DNA of 53,356 nt from Bacteroidales bacterium (GTDB lineage Bacteria > Bacteroidota > Bacteroidia > Bacteroidales > ML635J-15). The stretch lies in assembly GCA_017994175.1 (NCBI GenBank), contig JAGOLH010000013.1, positions 1 to 53,356 of the forward strand, given 5' to 3'. A program made the position numbers and the translations under genes. The stretch's first letter is position 1. The number at the start of each line of letters is the position of its first letter. Shown here one piece after another: positions 27,601-35,969 of the stretch. Under the pieces are notes generated by a model, which saw only the letters and a program-made list of their open reading frames with translations, was not told the origin of the DNA and searched no databases.

Positions 27601-28429
27601 CATTGAACGACATCAGTATTTTTTAAGCAGCGAAAACGGACAAACCAGTTTCATTGAAAATCTGATTTCGTATGGGAATGCTATGCAAGCGCGAAAAAAC
27701 GGCAGTATGGATCTATTTGGCGACATTATTACCGTTGATACTAAGAAACCAGGTATTCCTCCCGCAACCAATGTATATTCCACAGAGTGGCTCAACCATG
27801 AAAGAGATCATATCGGGGTGTATATTTCGGCCCATCCGCTTGACGCGTATTCATTCGAAATAAAAAATCTAAATACCACACCCCTTGCCGACCTAAAAGA
27901 TTTGTCAATCCACCAGCTTGACGAAACACATCATGTAATCGGGCTGATTACCAAAGCTGAAGAAAAAATTGGAAAGACCGGAAATCCCTACGGGAAGCTT
28001 ATTATTGAAGATTATTCCGATAACTTTTCGATAAATTTTTATTCAAAGGATTATCTTGACTATAAAATGTTTTTTCAGGAAGGGCAATCGGTAATGATTA
28101 CCGGAACGGTGAAAAAAGGATTTAAAAATCCTGATGAGAGAATTTTTCAAACGAAGAATATTCGTTGGTTGGCAGAGCTTAAAGAAAATTATTTTCACTC
28201 TCTGGAGCTTACATTGAACATTGCCGACATCACTGAGGATTTTGTTGGAACTCTGACAAAAATTGTAAAAAAGAACAAGGGGAAAATAAAGCTCTATTTA
28301 ATTTTTGAAGAAAGCGAAAAGACATTAAGCATAAAAACACACAGCCGAACTTACAACATCGAGCTTTCGGATGACATGATTCACTTTGTAGAAAACTGTT
28401 CTACAATACGTAGGTGTAAACTGAATTAA
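24668..28429 (+). CDS. dnaE: DNA polymerase III alpha subunit
   Basis: 1253 residues, the catalytic subunit of the replicative polymerase. An N-terminal PHP domain is present (HLHVHSHYSILDG, ALTDHGYMFG). The palm acidic motif PDVDIDFDDDGR starts near residue 442, and GPGRGSAAGS lies just before it. The fingers region carries YRPGPMEYIPSF. Later come the helix-hairpin-helix segment and an OB-fold near residues 1090-1170 (IGLITKAEEKIGKTGNPYG). An extra helical insert of about 80 residues near 510-600 is usual in Bacteroidota DnaE. It is followed at 45 bp by thioredoxin. Confidence 0.96.
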   Translation: MDFVHLHVHSHYSILDGAASIEGLVAKAAEYKMKALALTDHGYMFGIKAFFDECKKKSIKPLLGVEAYLAEKGHKSKAGKEEYSGYHVILIAKNKIGYHNLVKLCTIASTEGFYQRPRIDRELLEKYGEGLIVSSACLGGEIPQKILLNDFDAAEKAIEWYKNLFGSDFYLELMLHFSDDPEKNKSVYAEQLIVNKYLVDAAKRHRIKLIATNDIHFINKADADAHDLLICLTTGKSIDDPNRMRYTKQEYFKSPDEMYELFGDNLEALTNTCEIADKVEYFDLNSKPIMPYFKIPESFATLTEYEKKFREHDLILDFGQEKYNKLDGSFTDKLRIKLESDYLEQLTMAGAVQKYGDPLPDEVLERIRFEIDTIKTMGFPGYFLIVQDFVKYAKDHGVIVGPGRGSAAGSIIAYCNGIIDIDPLKHDLLFERFLNPDRISMPDVDIDFDDDGRQSVLNYVTEKYGKENVAQIVTFGTMAAKMVIKDVARVLGLPLSDAERLTKLLPDLGAKLANAYEIILSGESRLGSIEKVIEETNKEITSAKKEGNDSILLVLETRKIIASEIIDARAKKDSKRLQTLQFACTLEGSVRQTAVHACGVIIGRDELQNHIPLMPSKESSVLCTQYDGHFVESIGLLKMDFLGLKTLSILREAIQNVKEYKAISIDIHNIPFDDEKVYELFSKGETTGIFQFESDPMKAHLRNLRPNRFDDLVAMNALYRPGPMEYIPSFINRKLGREKIDYDHPMMEKYLEKTYGVTVYQEQVMLLSRALAGFTRGESDQLRKAMGKKNEKLMQELKAKFFEGCHKNPQFTEGCKRANKPAQDLIEKIWKDWEAFAKYAFNKSHSVCYAHLAYQTAYMKAHFPAEFMAASMSRNLSDIKEITKLMEECRRMKMKVLGPDINDSSYKFKVTFEGNLRFGLVAVKNVGTNAVTDIIKEREKNGPFTDIFNFAERVNLNAVNKKNIEALAYSGAFDCFDSIERHQYFLSSENGQTSFIENLISYGNAMQARKNGSMDLFGDIITVDTKKPGIPPATNVYSTEWLNHERDHIGVYISAHPLDAYSFEIKNLNTTPLADLKDLSIHQLDETHHVIGLITKAEEKIGKTGNPYGKLIIEDYSDNFSINFYSKDYLDYKMFFQEGQSVMITGTVKKGFKNPDERIFQTKNIRWLAELKENYFHSLELTLNIADITEDFVGTLTKIVKKNKGKIKLYLIFEESEKTLSIKTHSRTYNIELSDDMIHFVENCSTIRRCKLN

Positions 28430-28474
28430 TTTTATTATATTCGTCAGAAATAAACTAACGTAAAACTTAAATAT

Positions 28475-28792
28475 ATGGCTTTAGAAATTACCGATCAGAA
28501 TCACAGTGAAATTGTGAACCAAAATGAAAAACCCGTTGTAATGGATTTTTGGGCAACATGGTGCGGACCCTGCAGAATGATTGCACCTTATATCGAAGAA
28601 ATGGCTCAAACATACCACGAGAAAGCCATCATCGGGAAAGTAAATGTAGATGAAAATCCTGAAGTGTCGGCAAAATACGGAATCAGAAATATTCCTACTG
28701 TTATTTTTCTAAAAAACGGGGAAATTAAGGATAAGGTGGTTGGCGCTGTTCCCAAATCGACCCTTGCTGCAAAACTGGATGCACTCCTCTGA
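28475..28792 (+). CDS. trxA: Thioredoxin
   Basis: 105 residues with the redox motif WCGPC at 29-33 and the cis-proline loop IRNIPTVIF. A cytoplasmic disulfide reductase; no signal peptide. TATATTCG about 30 bp upstream is a weak -7 candidate. It lies between dnaE and the sufE-like gene. Confidence 0.95.
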   Translation: MALEITDQNHSEIVNQNEKPVVMDFWATWCGPCRMIAPYIEEMAQTYHEKAIIGKVNVDENPEVSAKYGIRNIPTVIFLKNGEIKDKVVGAVPKSTLAAKLDALL

Positions 28793-28902
28793 AAAAAACC
28801 ACCAGAAAATTAACAACAATATTCAGGCAATTCCGGTTACAATATTCAGAAATGCCGGTAAATTATTTGGTGTAGTTGATAGAAAAAATTTAGCGATAAA
28901 CG

Positions 28903-29328
28903 ATGACAATAAATCAGATTCAAGATAAAATTATTGAAGAGTTCTCGGTTTTCGACGACTGGATGGACAAGTACGCCTTTTTAATTGATATCGGAAATGA
29001 ACTGGCTGAAATGAGCCCTGAACTGAAGACAGACGATAACCTGATTTCGGGATGCCAGTCGAAAGTTTGGATTTATGCTGAAATGAAAGATGGGAAAGTA
29101 TATTATGCTGCCGACAGTGATGCAATTATTACTAAAGGGATTGCTTCACTTCTAATTAAAGTGCTTTCAGGGCAACCCGCCACCGACATTTATACCAGTG
29201 ATTTATATTTCATCGGAAAAATCGGACTTGACCAGCATCTATCCCCGACACGCAGCAACGGACTACTATCAATGATAAAAAGAATGAAGTTGTACGCGAT
29301 GGCTTTCAGTGCCGATTCCCAAAAATAA
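28903..29328 (+). CDS. sufE: SufE-family sulfur acceptor
   Basis: 141 residues. SufE takes persulfide sulfur from the cysteine desulfurase SufS and passes it to the SufBCD scaffold. The acceptor Cys is Cys51 in ISGCQSKVW. The order EEFSVFDDWMDKYAFLI then Cys then LLIKVLSGQ is typical. The SufT-like gene follows 16 bp later, which supports an Fe-S role. Other suf genes are not in the window. The 110 bp before it contain no gene. Confidence 0.93.
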   Translation: MTINQIQDKIIEEFSVFDDWMDKYAFLIDIGNELAEMSPELKTDDNLISGCQSKVWIYAEMKDGKVYYAADSDAIITKGIASLLIKVLSGQPATDIYTSDLYFIGKIGLDQHLSPTRSNGLLSMIKRMKLYAMAFSADSQK

Positions 29329-29344
29329 GCTAATACCTGATGCG

Positions 29345-29659
29345 ATGACCCCAAAAGAAACTTACGAAAAACTCATTGTCTCCACCCTGAAATCGGTTTA
29401 CGATCCCGAAATTCCGGTTAATGTTTACGATTTAGGCCTTATTTATCTGATAGATATCGATGATGATATGAACGTAAAAATCAATATGACGCTAACCGCT
29501 CCCAACTGCCCGATGGCAGACGATCTGGTGGAAATGGTGCGTTATAAAGTCAGTTTGATTGAAGGTATCGGGAAAGTAAGCGTTAGCATTGTTTTCGATC
29601 CTCCCTGGGACACGAACATGCTCAGCGATGAAGCCAAGCTGGAGCTTGGATTGTTGTAA
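29345..29659 (+). CDS. SufT-like MIP18/DUF59 Fe-S assembly protein
   Basis: About 104 residues from MTPKETYEKLI. The frame opens 12 codons upstream inside sufE, but family members begin here. The MIP18/DUF59 fold is marked by VYDPEIPVNVYDLGLIY, MTLTAPNCPM (conserved Cys) and FDPPWDTNMLS. These proteins help mature Fe-S proteins. Coupling with the sufE-like gene agrees with this. Confidence 0.92.
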   Translation: MTPKETYEKLIVSTLKSVYDPEIPVNVYDLGLIYLIDIDDDMNVKINMTLTAPNCPMADDLVEMVRYKVSLIEGIGKVSVSIVFDPPWDTNMLSDEAKLELGLL

Positions 29660-29686
29660 TGCAATAAACACAGAAACCAAACTGTA

Positions 29687-30505
29687 ATGACAGAACACAT
29701 ACAACAGCTTATTGAAAGTGCATACGAAGATTATCGGTTGCTCGAAACAAATGCGTGTACCAATGCAATACAATCAGCTATTGCCTTTCTCGACACAGGT
29801 AAGATTAGGGTTGCCGAAAATATTGCAGGACAGTGGAAAATTAATGAATGGATAAAGAAAGCTGTTCTTCTGTTTTTCAGAATACAAAAAATGGAAGTAA
29901 TCGATACCGGGTATTTTGAGTTCTACGACAAAATACCAGTAAAGAAAGGCCTTTCGAAGTTGGGGGTAAGAGTGGTTCCACAAGCAGTTTGCCGCTATGG
30001 GTGCTTTGTAGCCCCCGGCGTAGTGCTGATGCCATCGTATGTAAATATTGGTGCCTATATCGATGAGTACACGATGGTTGATACCTGGGCAACGGTAGGT
30101 TCATGTGCTCAGATAGGAAAAAATGTACATCTGAGCGGAGGTGTTGGTATCGGTGGTGTGTTAGAACCCTTGCAGGCTAGCCCGGTGATAATTGAAGACA
30201 ATTGCTTTATCGGATCCCGTTGTATTGTTGTTGAAGGTGTACATGTTGGAAAAGAAGCCGTATTGGGTGCAAATGTAGTGATTACATCAAGCACAAAAAT
30301 TATTGATGTATCGGGCAGTACAAGCCATGAATACACAGGCTACATTCCCGATCAGTCGGTTGTTATTCCGGGCACAATTAATAAAAAGTTTAGTGCAGGA
30401 GAGTATCAGGTTCCCTGCGCCTTGATTATTGGGAAAAGAAAGGCTTCTACCGACAAAAAAACCTCATTGAATCAAGTGTTGCGCGATTTTGAAATAGCAG
30501 TTTAA
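29687..30505 (+). CDS. dapD: 2,3,4,5-Tetrahydropyridine-2,6-dicarboxylate N-succinyltransferase
   Basis: 272 residues. DapD succinylates tetrahydrodipicolinate in the lysine/meso-diaminopimelate pathway. After an N-terminal helical domain, hexapeptide repeats form a left-handed beta helix (MPSYVNIGAYIDE, VHLSGGVGIGG, DNCFIGSRCIVVEGV). Length and order match the family. It lies 27 bp after the SufT-like gene and 10 bp before a glycosyltransferase. Confidence 0.95.
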   Translation: MTEHIQQLIESAYEDYRLLETNACTNAIQSAIAFLDTGKIRVAENIAGQWKINEWIKKAVLLFFRIQKMEVIDTGYFEFYDKIPVKKGLSKLGVRVVPQAVCRYGCFVAPGVVLMPSYVNIGAYIDEYTMVDTWATVGSCAQIGKNVHLSGGVGIGGVLEPLQASPVIIEDNCFIGSRCIVVEGVHVGKEAVLGANVVITSSTKIIDVSGSTSHEYTGYIPDQSVVIPGTINKKFSAGEYQVPCALIIGKRKASTDKKTSLNQVLRDFEIAV

Positions 30506-30515
30506 TATAATAGTT

Positions 30516-31634
30516 ATGCGGATAGGCTTTGATGCAAAACGGGCATTTTTCAACACGAGCGGGCTGGGTAACTATAGCCGCAACTGTATTGACCTCCTGC
30601 GTAAGAATTCTCCGGAAACTGAACTTGTGCTTTTCACACCACGTGTACCCAACTCACTGCCTGAATTTGCAACCCATCCTTCCATTGAGGTAGTGTATCC
30701 AAACCATGGGGGAAAAATTACCGAGTGGCTCTGGAGAACGCATGGGATGTCGAAATCAGCATCGAAATGCAATATCGATTTGTACCATGGGCTCAGTAAC
30801 GAAATACCACTTGGGCTCAACAAGAGAAACATCCCTTGCGTAGTAACTATTCACGACCTCATTTTTTTACGATATCCTGAACTATACCGCTCTGTTGACA
30901 GAAAAATATACCACGCCAAATCGCTGGCATCGTGTAAATATGCTGATGCTATTATTGCAGTAAGCAAACAAACGAAAGAAGACATTATTAACTTTTACGG
31001 TATAAAACCTCAGAAAATAGAAATTATCTATCAGAACTGTAATCCAAAATTTGCTGAAAAAATTTCCGAATCCGAAATGCAGACTGTAAAGGATAAATAT
31101 AAAATTCCTGAAAACTATATATTGTTCGTTGGTACTATCGAAGAGCGAAAAAACGTAATTACGATATTAAAAGCCATGCAGCGCTTCGGTATCGACAAAC
31201 CGTTGCTATTGGTTGGCAAGGCCACCCCTTATGTAAATACCATAATTGGGTATGCCGAAAATAATCATATTGAGGACAAGCTATTTATCCGGCATCAGAT
31301 TCCTGATGCAGATATGCCGGCTATTTATCAAATGGCTGATGTATTTGTTTACCCCTCGATATTTGAAGGGTTCGGAATCCCTGTACTCGAAGCTATTACC
31401 TCCGGTGTGCCTGTTATCACCAGCAACATAAGCAGTCTACCTGAAGCGGCCGGACCGCACAGCATTCTTACTGATCCCGCATCGGTTGAAATGCTTGGCA
31501 AGTCAATTATTAAGGTTTTAAACGACAGCGACTTAAGAGCAAACATGATTGGAATGGGATACCAGCATGCCCAACTTTTTTCAGAGAAAGCTATTGCTGA
31601 AAAACTTATAAACCTTTACCATTCGCTAATTTAA
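30516..31634 (+). CDS. Glycosyltransferase family 4 protein
   Basis: 372 residues with two Rossmann domains. N-terminal GLGNYSRN is the glycine-rich loop, VTIHDLIFLRYPELY follows, then NYILFVGTIEERKN opens the second domain, and the EX7E motif is EGFGIPVLE. This is a typical retaining GT4 that uses a nucleotide sugar in polysaccharide synthesis. The acceptor is unknown. It sits in the dapD-tsaC run, not in the opposite-strand polysaccharide cluster, though it may serve the same pathway. Confidence 0.88.
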   Translation: MRIGFDAKRAFFNTSGLGNYSRNCIDLLRKNSPETELVLFTPRVPNSLPEFATHPSIEVVYPNHGGKITEWLWRTHGMSKSASKCNIDLYHGLSNEIPLGLNKRNIPCVVTIHDLIFLRYPELYRSVDRKIYHAKSLASCKYADAIIAVSKQTKEDIINFYGIKPQKIEIIYQNCNPKFAEKISESEMQTVKDKYKIPENYILFVGTIEERKNVITILKAMQRFGIDKPLLLVGKATPYVNTIIGYAENNHIEDKLFIRHQIPDADMPAIYQMADVFVYPSIFEGFGIPVLEAITSGVPVITSNISSLPEAAGPHSILTDPASVEMLGKSIIKVLNDSDLRANMIGMGYQHAQLFSEKAIAEKLINLYHSLI

Positions 31635-31642
31635 TATAGTAC

Positions 31643-32203
31643 ATGGACGACACCCTTCAAAAAACTCTGGAAACATTGCAACATGGCGGAACAATTTTAT
31701 ACCCCACAGATACGGTATGGGGTATTGGATGTGATGCCACCAATCCGAATGCCTGTAAGAAGCTTATTCAAATCAAGCCCCGCGACCCCTCCAAGAGTTT
31801 TATCATACTTGTAGACAGTTTGGTCATGCTCGAAAAATATGTATCAAGAGTTCCTGAAATAGCCTATGAACTTATCGAAGTTACCACAAGTCCTTTGACT
31901 ATAATTTATCCCAATGCATGTAGTCTGCCTGAAATCGTAATGTCGTCCGATGAAAGTGTAGGAATCAGGCTTGTAAAATCCGGATTTGTCAAGGAATTAA
32001 TCAGTGCTTTCCGGAAACCTATTGTTAGTACTTCAGCAAATTTCCCCGGGACTCCTGCTCCCCTGGAATATTCCGAAATTGACCATGAAATCATGAAGAA
32101 GGTCGACTACGCTGTTCCATTTGAAAAAGAAGAAAACACGACCCAAAAAGAATCTGCGATAATTAAGTTGTTTTCTGACGGAAGTTTTAAAATGATTAGG
32201 TAA
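31643..32203 (+). CDS. L-threonylcarbamoyladenylate synthase (TsaC/YrdC/Sua5 family)
   Basis: 186 residues. It makes threonylcarbamoyl-AMP for t6A modification of ANN-reading tRNAs. TLYPTDTVWGIGCD is represented by ILYPTDTVWGIGCDAT, followed by KPRDPSKSFIILV, and SVGIRLVKSG and PIVSTSANFPG close the pocket. Length fits the short TsaC type without a Sua5 domain. 8 bp after the GT4 gene; convergent with the FkbM gene. Confidence 0.93.
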   Translation: MDDTLQKTLETLQHGGTILYPTDTVWGIGCDATNPNACKKLIQIKPRDPSKSFIILVDSLVMLEKYVSRVPEIAYELIEVTTSPLTIIYPNACSLPEIVMSSDESVGIRLVKSGFVKELISAFRKPIVSTSANFPGTPAPLEYSEIDHEIMKKVDYAVPFEKEENTTQKESAIIKLFSDGSFKMIR

Positions 32204-32229
32204 TACAGAGCCTATTGGGTTTTAAAAAC

Positions 32230-33033
32230 CTATTCACCATACCAGCAAGTTGGAAGGGCAATATGTTTTCCAGTTGTGTTATCAAAATCAAGAGGGTCGG
32301 GAAAAACAGTTTTGGGAGATTTCTGCGTAATTCTGTCGTTGCGAATAAAAGTAAATTCTGCAAGCACAGGAATCTCTATGCCCTTTCTTCTGTGCAAAGA
32401 ATACCTATTGTTTGGATGAATATGCACACAGGTATGTGTAAGCAATATTTTATCGAAAGTTGCTTCGGCAAGCTTGTAAAAATCGCGGTTCCACAACCTG
32501 TCGAGCTGGTGAAATTCAACAACAATTATCCTGAATCGCTGCAGTAATTTCTGTGACATATTGATAAAACTCAGGTATTCGCAACTTTCAATATCCATCT
32601 GAAGCAATAAATCGGAGTTGTTGTTTTTAAGAGATGAGCTTACCCACTCATCCATTGTGATGTAATCGTCACTGTTGAAGTGCCCTATAAATTTCTTAGT
32701 AAATTGGTATTTCCCCTCAGGAAGCTGAATATTAGGCCTTTCAACAGATTTATCGGCCATGAACAACAGCATACCGCGGGCGGCACAGTCTTCCTCAAAA
32801 CCACTGATATTGCTTACACCGGGCGAGAAGCAGGCTTCAATTCCCGATAAATCATCCGGAACCAGATACCCACCGTCACCATCAGGGCCAAGCCGGATAA
32901 TTGCGGTACCCGTATTCCATGGTCTTAGTTTTCTAATCAGCTGCCAAACGCTTTCACGGTCCATAAGCCTGTGATAGTCGAACCCGGCCAGCGCAAACAG
33001 ATTTTTCAAAAATGTAATCAATGTGTTTTTCAT
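32230..33033 (-). CDS. FkbM-family SAM-dependent methyltransferase
   Basis: 267 residues from MKNTLITFLKNLF (33033), just after the preceding stop; an upstream extension to 33147 would overlap that gene. Seen: DGGYLVPDD, a SAM-site-like CFSPGVSNISGFEED, and LLLQMDIESCEYL, which equals the K-[VI]-D-[VI]-E-G-x-E motif of FkbM enzymes. Such enzymes O-methylate sugars in surface glycans or antibiotics. It is the last gene of the leftward polysaccharide cluster, so sugar methylation is likely. Confidence 0.82.
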   Translation of the reverse strand: MKNTLITFLKNLFALAGFDYHRLMDRESVWQLIRKLRPWNTGTAIIRLGPDGDGGYLVPDDLSGIEACFSPGVSNISGFEEDCAARGMLLFMADKSVERPNIQLPEGKYQFTKKFIGHFNSDDYITMDEWVSSSLKNNNSDLLLQMDIESCEYLSFINMSQKLLQRFRIIVVEFHQLDRLWNRDFYKLAEATFDKILLTHTCVHIHPNNRYSLHRRKGIEIPVLAEFTFIRNDRITQKSPKTVFPDPLDFDNTTGKHIALPTCWYGE

Positions 33034-33043
33034 ATTTCCGATG

Positions 33044-34054
33044 TTACTGCTGCAGCATATTCCAATCGGTTTGTTTGGCAGCGTTATTATGCAAATAAGA
33101 GGATATAACCGAAAAAGAAGAGTTCCCGAGATAATACAAATACTCACATTTCGCTAAAAGCCACATGTCGATAATACTTTGTTCCAATACCAATTCTGCC
33201 TTTTCCCAGTTTTTTGTCTGTTGCGCATAATGGTGAACTCCACCAATATGTACTTCTGGCAAAAATTTATCGAATTTGACGACATTCGTAAAATGTGCTT
33301 TAATTTCTTCCTCTGTATTTTTATTATCGGTAGCAACAAAAATAGTATAATCGCTACCAAATTTTCTTTTAATATGTTCTATCAATGTTGCTGTTGAGTT
33401 CAGTGGCTTTTTATCGGTATTGCGAATGTGCAGTCCAATCGATTTCTCACTCAGATTTGCCTCAGCAACAAATTTTTCGATTTGTGATTTTATCAAATCT
33501 TTAATTTGAATATACTTTAAAAAAGTTTCTTTTCGTGAGATATTGGCCATATCGGCATACACAACCACATCGCTTCGAATGTCATCGGGCAGGTATCTTC
33601 CCTGAAGGATATCGTGTTTATTGTTAATGTTCAACAGTATTCCCAAGGCTTTATATATCTGATTGCTATTATAGCACCAGTACCCATATATTTTACACCA
33701 TTTCCCATCGGGAATAAATCGTCGGGGGAATCTCGCAATGAAGCCCGGGTGCACCGGAGTATAGTGATTATAAATATCGTCGTAAATAAAACTGCGAAAT
33801 ATATCAGGATAAAAGCTCATCTCCGTCAATTCGTTTGCAGATGGTTTTTGCTTACAATATAATGGGTGCAGACAGGTAAAGTACTTTTCGAAAAGGTCGG
33901 TACCCGGAGCAGCGAACACGCCATCTGCCCAATCAACAATAATTTTCCGGTTGTTTCGTTCGCAATAGTCGATAGCTGCTGCCAATATATGTAGGCGGTC
34001 GCCAATTCCGGCAACTCCTTTTAGCAACAGATATTTATCCTTTTTCGTTTTCAA
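33044..34054 (-). CDS. NodZ/fucosyltransferase-like GT-B protein
   Basis: 336 residues. Features recall the GT23-type fucosyltransferase fold (NodZ, FUT8): N-terminal GIGDRLHILAAAIDYCERN with IVDWAD, a central nucleotide-binding loop IGLHIRNTDKKP (the H-x-R motif), IFVATDNKNTEEE, and the late segment DMWLLAKCEYLYYLGNSSFS. No signal peptide. It probably adds fucose or another deoxyhexose in the polysaccharide cluster. The family call is by motif pattern; overall similarity to known enzymes cannot be judged here. Confidence 0.65.
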   Translation of the reverse strand: MKTKKDKYLLLKGVAGIGDRLHILAAAIDYCERNNRKIIVDWADGVFAAPGTDLFEKYFTCLHPLYCKQKPSANELTEMSFYPDIFRSFIYDDIYNHYTPVHPGFIARFPRRFIPDGKWCKIYGYWCYNSNQIYKALGILLNINNKHDILQGRYLPDDIRSDVVVYADMANISRKETFLKYIQIKDLIKSQIEKFVAEANLSEKSIGLHIRNTDKKPLNSTATLIEHIKRKFGSDYTIFVATDNKNTEEEIKAHFTNVVKFDKFLPEVHIGGVHHYAQQTKNWEKAELVLEQSIIDMWLLAKCEYLYYLGNSSFSVISSYLHNNAAKQTDWNMLQQ

Positions 34055-34065
34055 TTTGTAATGCT

Positions 34066-35898
34066 TTAGTTTTGATGCGAAGCAAGTGCCCTCGCATTTT
34101 CGAAAAATGCACCCAGGTCAATAATTTCGAAATTGGATATGTTAATGTCCTTTGAAAAGCATCCTGACTCAATCAGCAGATGTCTGTAGTGCTGCACCAT
34201 TTCCTTTCCTCTGGAAGAATTCAGCCATTTGTCGTATGGTGCCTGCGGACTCATTTTATCGGTTCTCCAGCAAATTTCTGATGGTAACACCGATTCCATG
34301 CTTTTCCGGTGAATATATTTGGTATACCCATCGTGTATTTTAAAATCAGCGGGTAACGAAAACACAAATTCAATCAGTTTGTGCGATAAAAATGGCAGCC
34401 TGATTTCCCGTGAGAAGGCCATAGAACTCCTGTCGGCAAACCTCAGCAGTTTTCCAAGACCATAGAAACACACATCAAAGCACAGTGCTTCGTTAAGTTT
34501 CGAAAAAGCTGTAAACGGATTCTGAAGCGCATTGGCTGCTGCATTTGTATCGACCAATACTCCTTTATCTTCTAACTGCTTTATTCGTTTGCCTTTAAAA
34601 GAAGTGCGGGAAGCACTATTTCTCATTCTTTCAGTTAAAAGAGCAGTAATTCCGGACTGGTACCCTGTTTTTTGAAAAATATTGTTCTTCGCATTCCTAA
34701 AGTTGAGTGGGCGTGTAAAAAGCGTTTCCCTGAGGAAAGTATTAAAATATTTAAAATATCCAGCAAGTATTTCATCGGCTCCCTGTCCGTCGAGTAATAC
34801 TACAATTCCATTATCATGCGCCAGTTTCTGAACCTGCCAGAGAACAAAAACACTGGGGCCAAGAAAAGGTTCCTCCTGATGATAGGCAATTTTCTGCAGG
34901 TTGTTCCAGTAATCGTTTTCATCGATAAATATCTGCCTCCATTCCACGTTGTTAAGGCCCTGAGTCGCAAGCGACATAAAACCACCTTCATCGTATCCTG
35001 CTTCCTCGAAACGGGCGGAAAAGCAAAACTGGCCAGTACCATCTTTGAGCTGAGAATTCATTTCCCGTACAACACTGCTCGAATCGATTCCCCCCGAAAG
35101 CGACGTACCAACGGGCACATCCGACCGTTGACGACAGCGGACTGACTCCCCGAAAAGGAATCGGTATTCTTGCATTGCATCCTGAAACGATATCTTATGA
35201 TTTGTGTAATTCGGGTTCAGCTGCCAGTACATTCTTTTTTTCAATCCATGCCGGTTCAGTATCAGCATCGAAGCCGGTTCGAGTGAAAAAATATTTTTAT
35301 AAAACGTTTCTGCTTTATTAAAAGGGTTTTCCAGTGTCCAGTGAAGAAGATAGTTATAAACCATGCTTTGATTTACATCGCAAGGAATTCCGGCTGCAAA
35401 AATTGCTTTCATCTCTGAGGCAAAGTAAAAACCCTTGTCTTCGTCGTAGTAGTAATAAAATGGTTTTTCGCCGATACGGTCGCGGGCACAAAAAACAGAC
35501 TCATTGCGATTATCGTATATTGCAAAAGCAAACTGCCCGTCGAGGTGTTGCAGCATATTCTCTCCATACACCTCATAAGCAGCAAGCAGTACTTCGGTAT
35601 CGCTGTCTGTACGGAACTGCATTCCTTTTTTGGTAAGCTCTTCGCGAAGCTCGATATAATTGAAAATCTCACCATTAAATGTAATGGTAAACTTGCCGGA
35701 ATAATGCATTGGCTGGTTGGCAGCTGCCGAAAGGTCAATGATGCTCAGACGCCTGTGTCCGAAACCAACATCTGAGCTGTGGTTAATCCAAACACCTGCA
35801 GCATCAGGACCGCGATGAATAAGAGTATCGCACATGCGTCGTACGTCTGTTTCAAGAACTTTTTTATTAAAATTTACAATACCTGCTATACCACACAT
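34066..35898 (-). CDS. asnB: Asparagine synthase-like glutamine amidotransferase
   Basis: 610 residues. The N-terminal Ntn glutaminase domain starts at catalytic Cys2 (MCGIAGIV) with RGPDAAG and FNGEIFNY. The synthase domain has the PP-loop SGGIDSS near residues 268-274 and DGQGADEILAGY. Biochemically it uses glutamine and ATP to amidate a carboxylate. Placed inside a polysaccharide cluster, it may amidate a uronic acid rather than aspartate, as known for O-antigen AsnB homologues; this is inference. A true asparagine synthetase role is the alternative. Confidence 0.88.
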   Translation of the reverse strand: MCGIAGIVNFNKKVLETDVRRMCDTLIHRGPDAAGVWINHSSDVGFGHRRLSIIDLSAAANQPMHYSGKFTITFNGEIFNYIELREELTKKGMQFRTDSDTEVLLAAYEVYGENMLQHLDGQFAFAIYDNRNESVFCARDRIGEKPFYYYYDEDKGFYFASEMKAIFAAGIPCDVNQSMVYNYLLHWTLENPFNKAETFYKNIFSLEPASMLILNRHGLKKRMYWQLNPNYTNHKISFQDAMQEYRFLFGESVRCRQRSDVPVGTSLSGGIDSSSVVREMNSQLKDGTGQFCFSARFEEAGYDEGGFMSLATQGLNNVEWRQIFIDENDYWNNLQKIAYHQEEPFLGPSVFVLWQVQKLAHDNGIVVLLDGQGADEILAGYFKYFNTFLRETLFTRPLNFRNAKNNIFQKTGYQSGITALLTERMRNSASRTSFKGKRIKQLEDKGVLVDTNAAANALQNPFTAFSKLNEALCFDVCFYGLGKLLRFADRSSMAFSREIRLPFLSHKLIEFVFSLPADFKIHDGYTKYIHRKSMESVLPSEICWRTDKMSPQAPYDKWLNSSRGKEMVQHYRHLLIESGCFSKDINISNFEIIDLGAFFENARALASHQN

Positions 35899-35969
35899 AA
35901 CTGTTCTTAAAAAATTAACCTAGCCCTTTACAAACTTATAAAAATATAATTGCGCATGGTTCAATATTA

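Noticed and set aside
28740..28928. 62-codon open frame between thioredoxin and the sufE-like gene
   Set aside because: Overlaps both genes in another frame and shows no coding pattern.
32218..32230. GGTTTTAAAAACC palindrome between the convergent tsaC-like and FkbM genes
   Set aside because: Arms meet with one base between them, so no real hairpin loop can form; not a credible terminator.
33034..33147. Upstream start for the FkbM methyltransferase
   Set aside because: Would overlap the preceding gene by about 100 bp and add a Cys/Ile-rich stretch foreign to the family.
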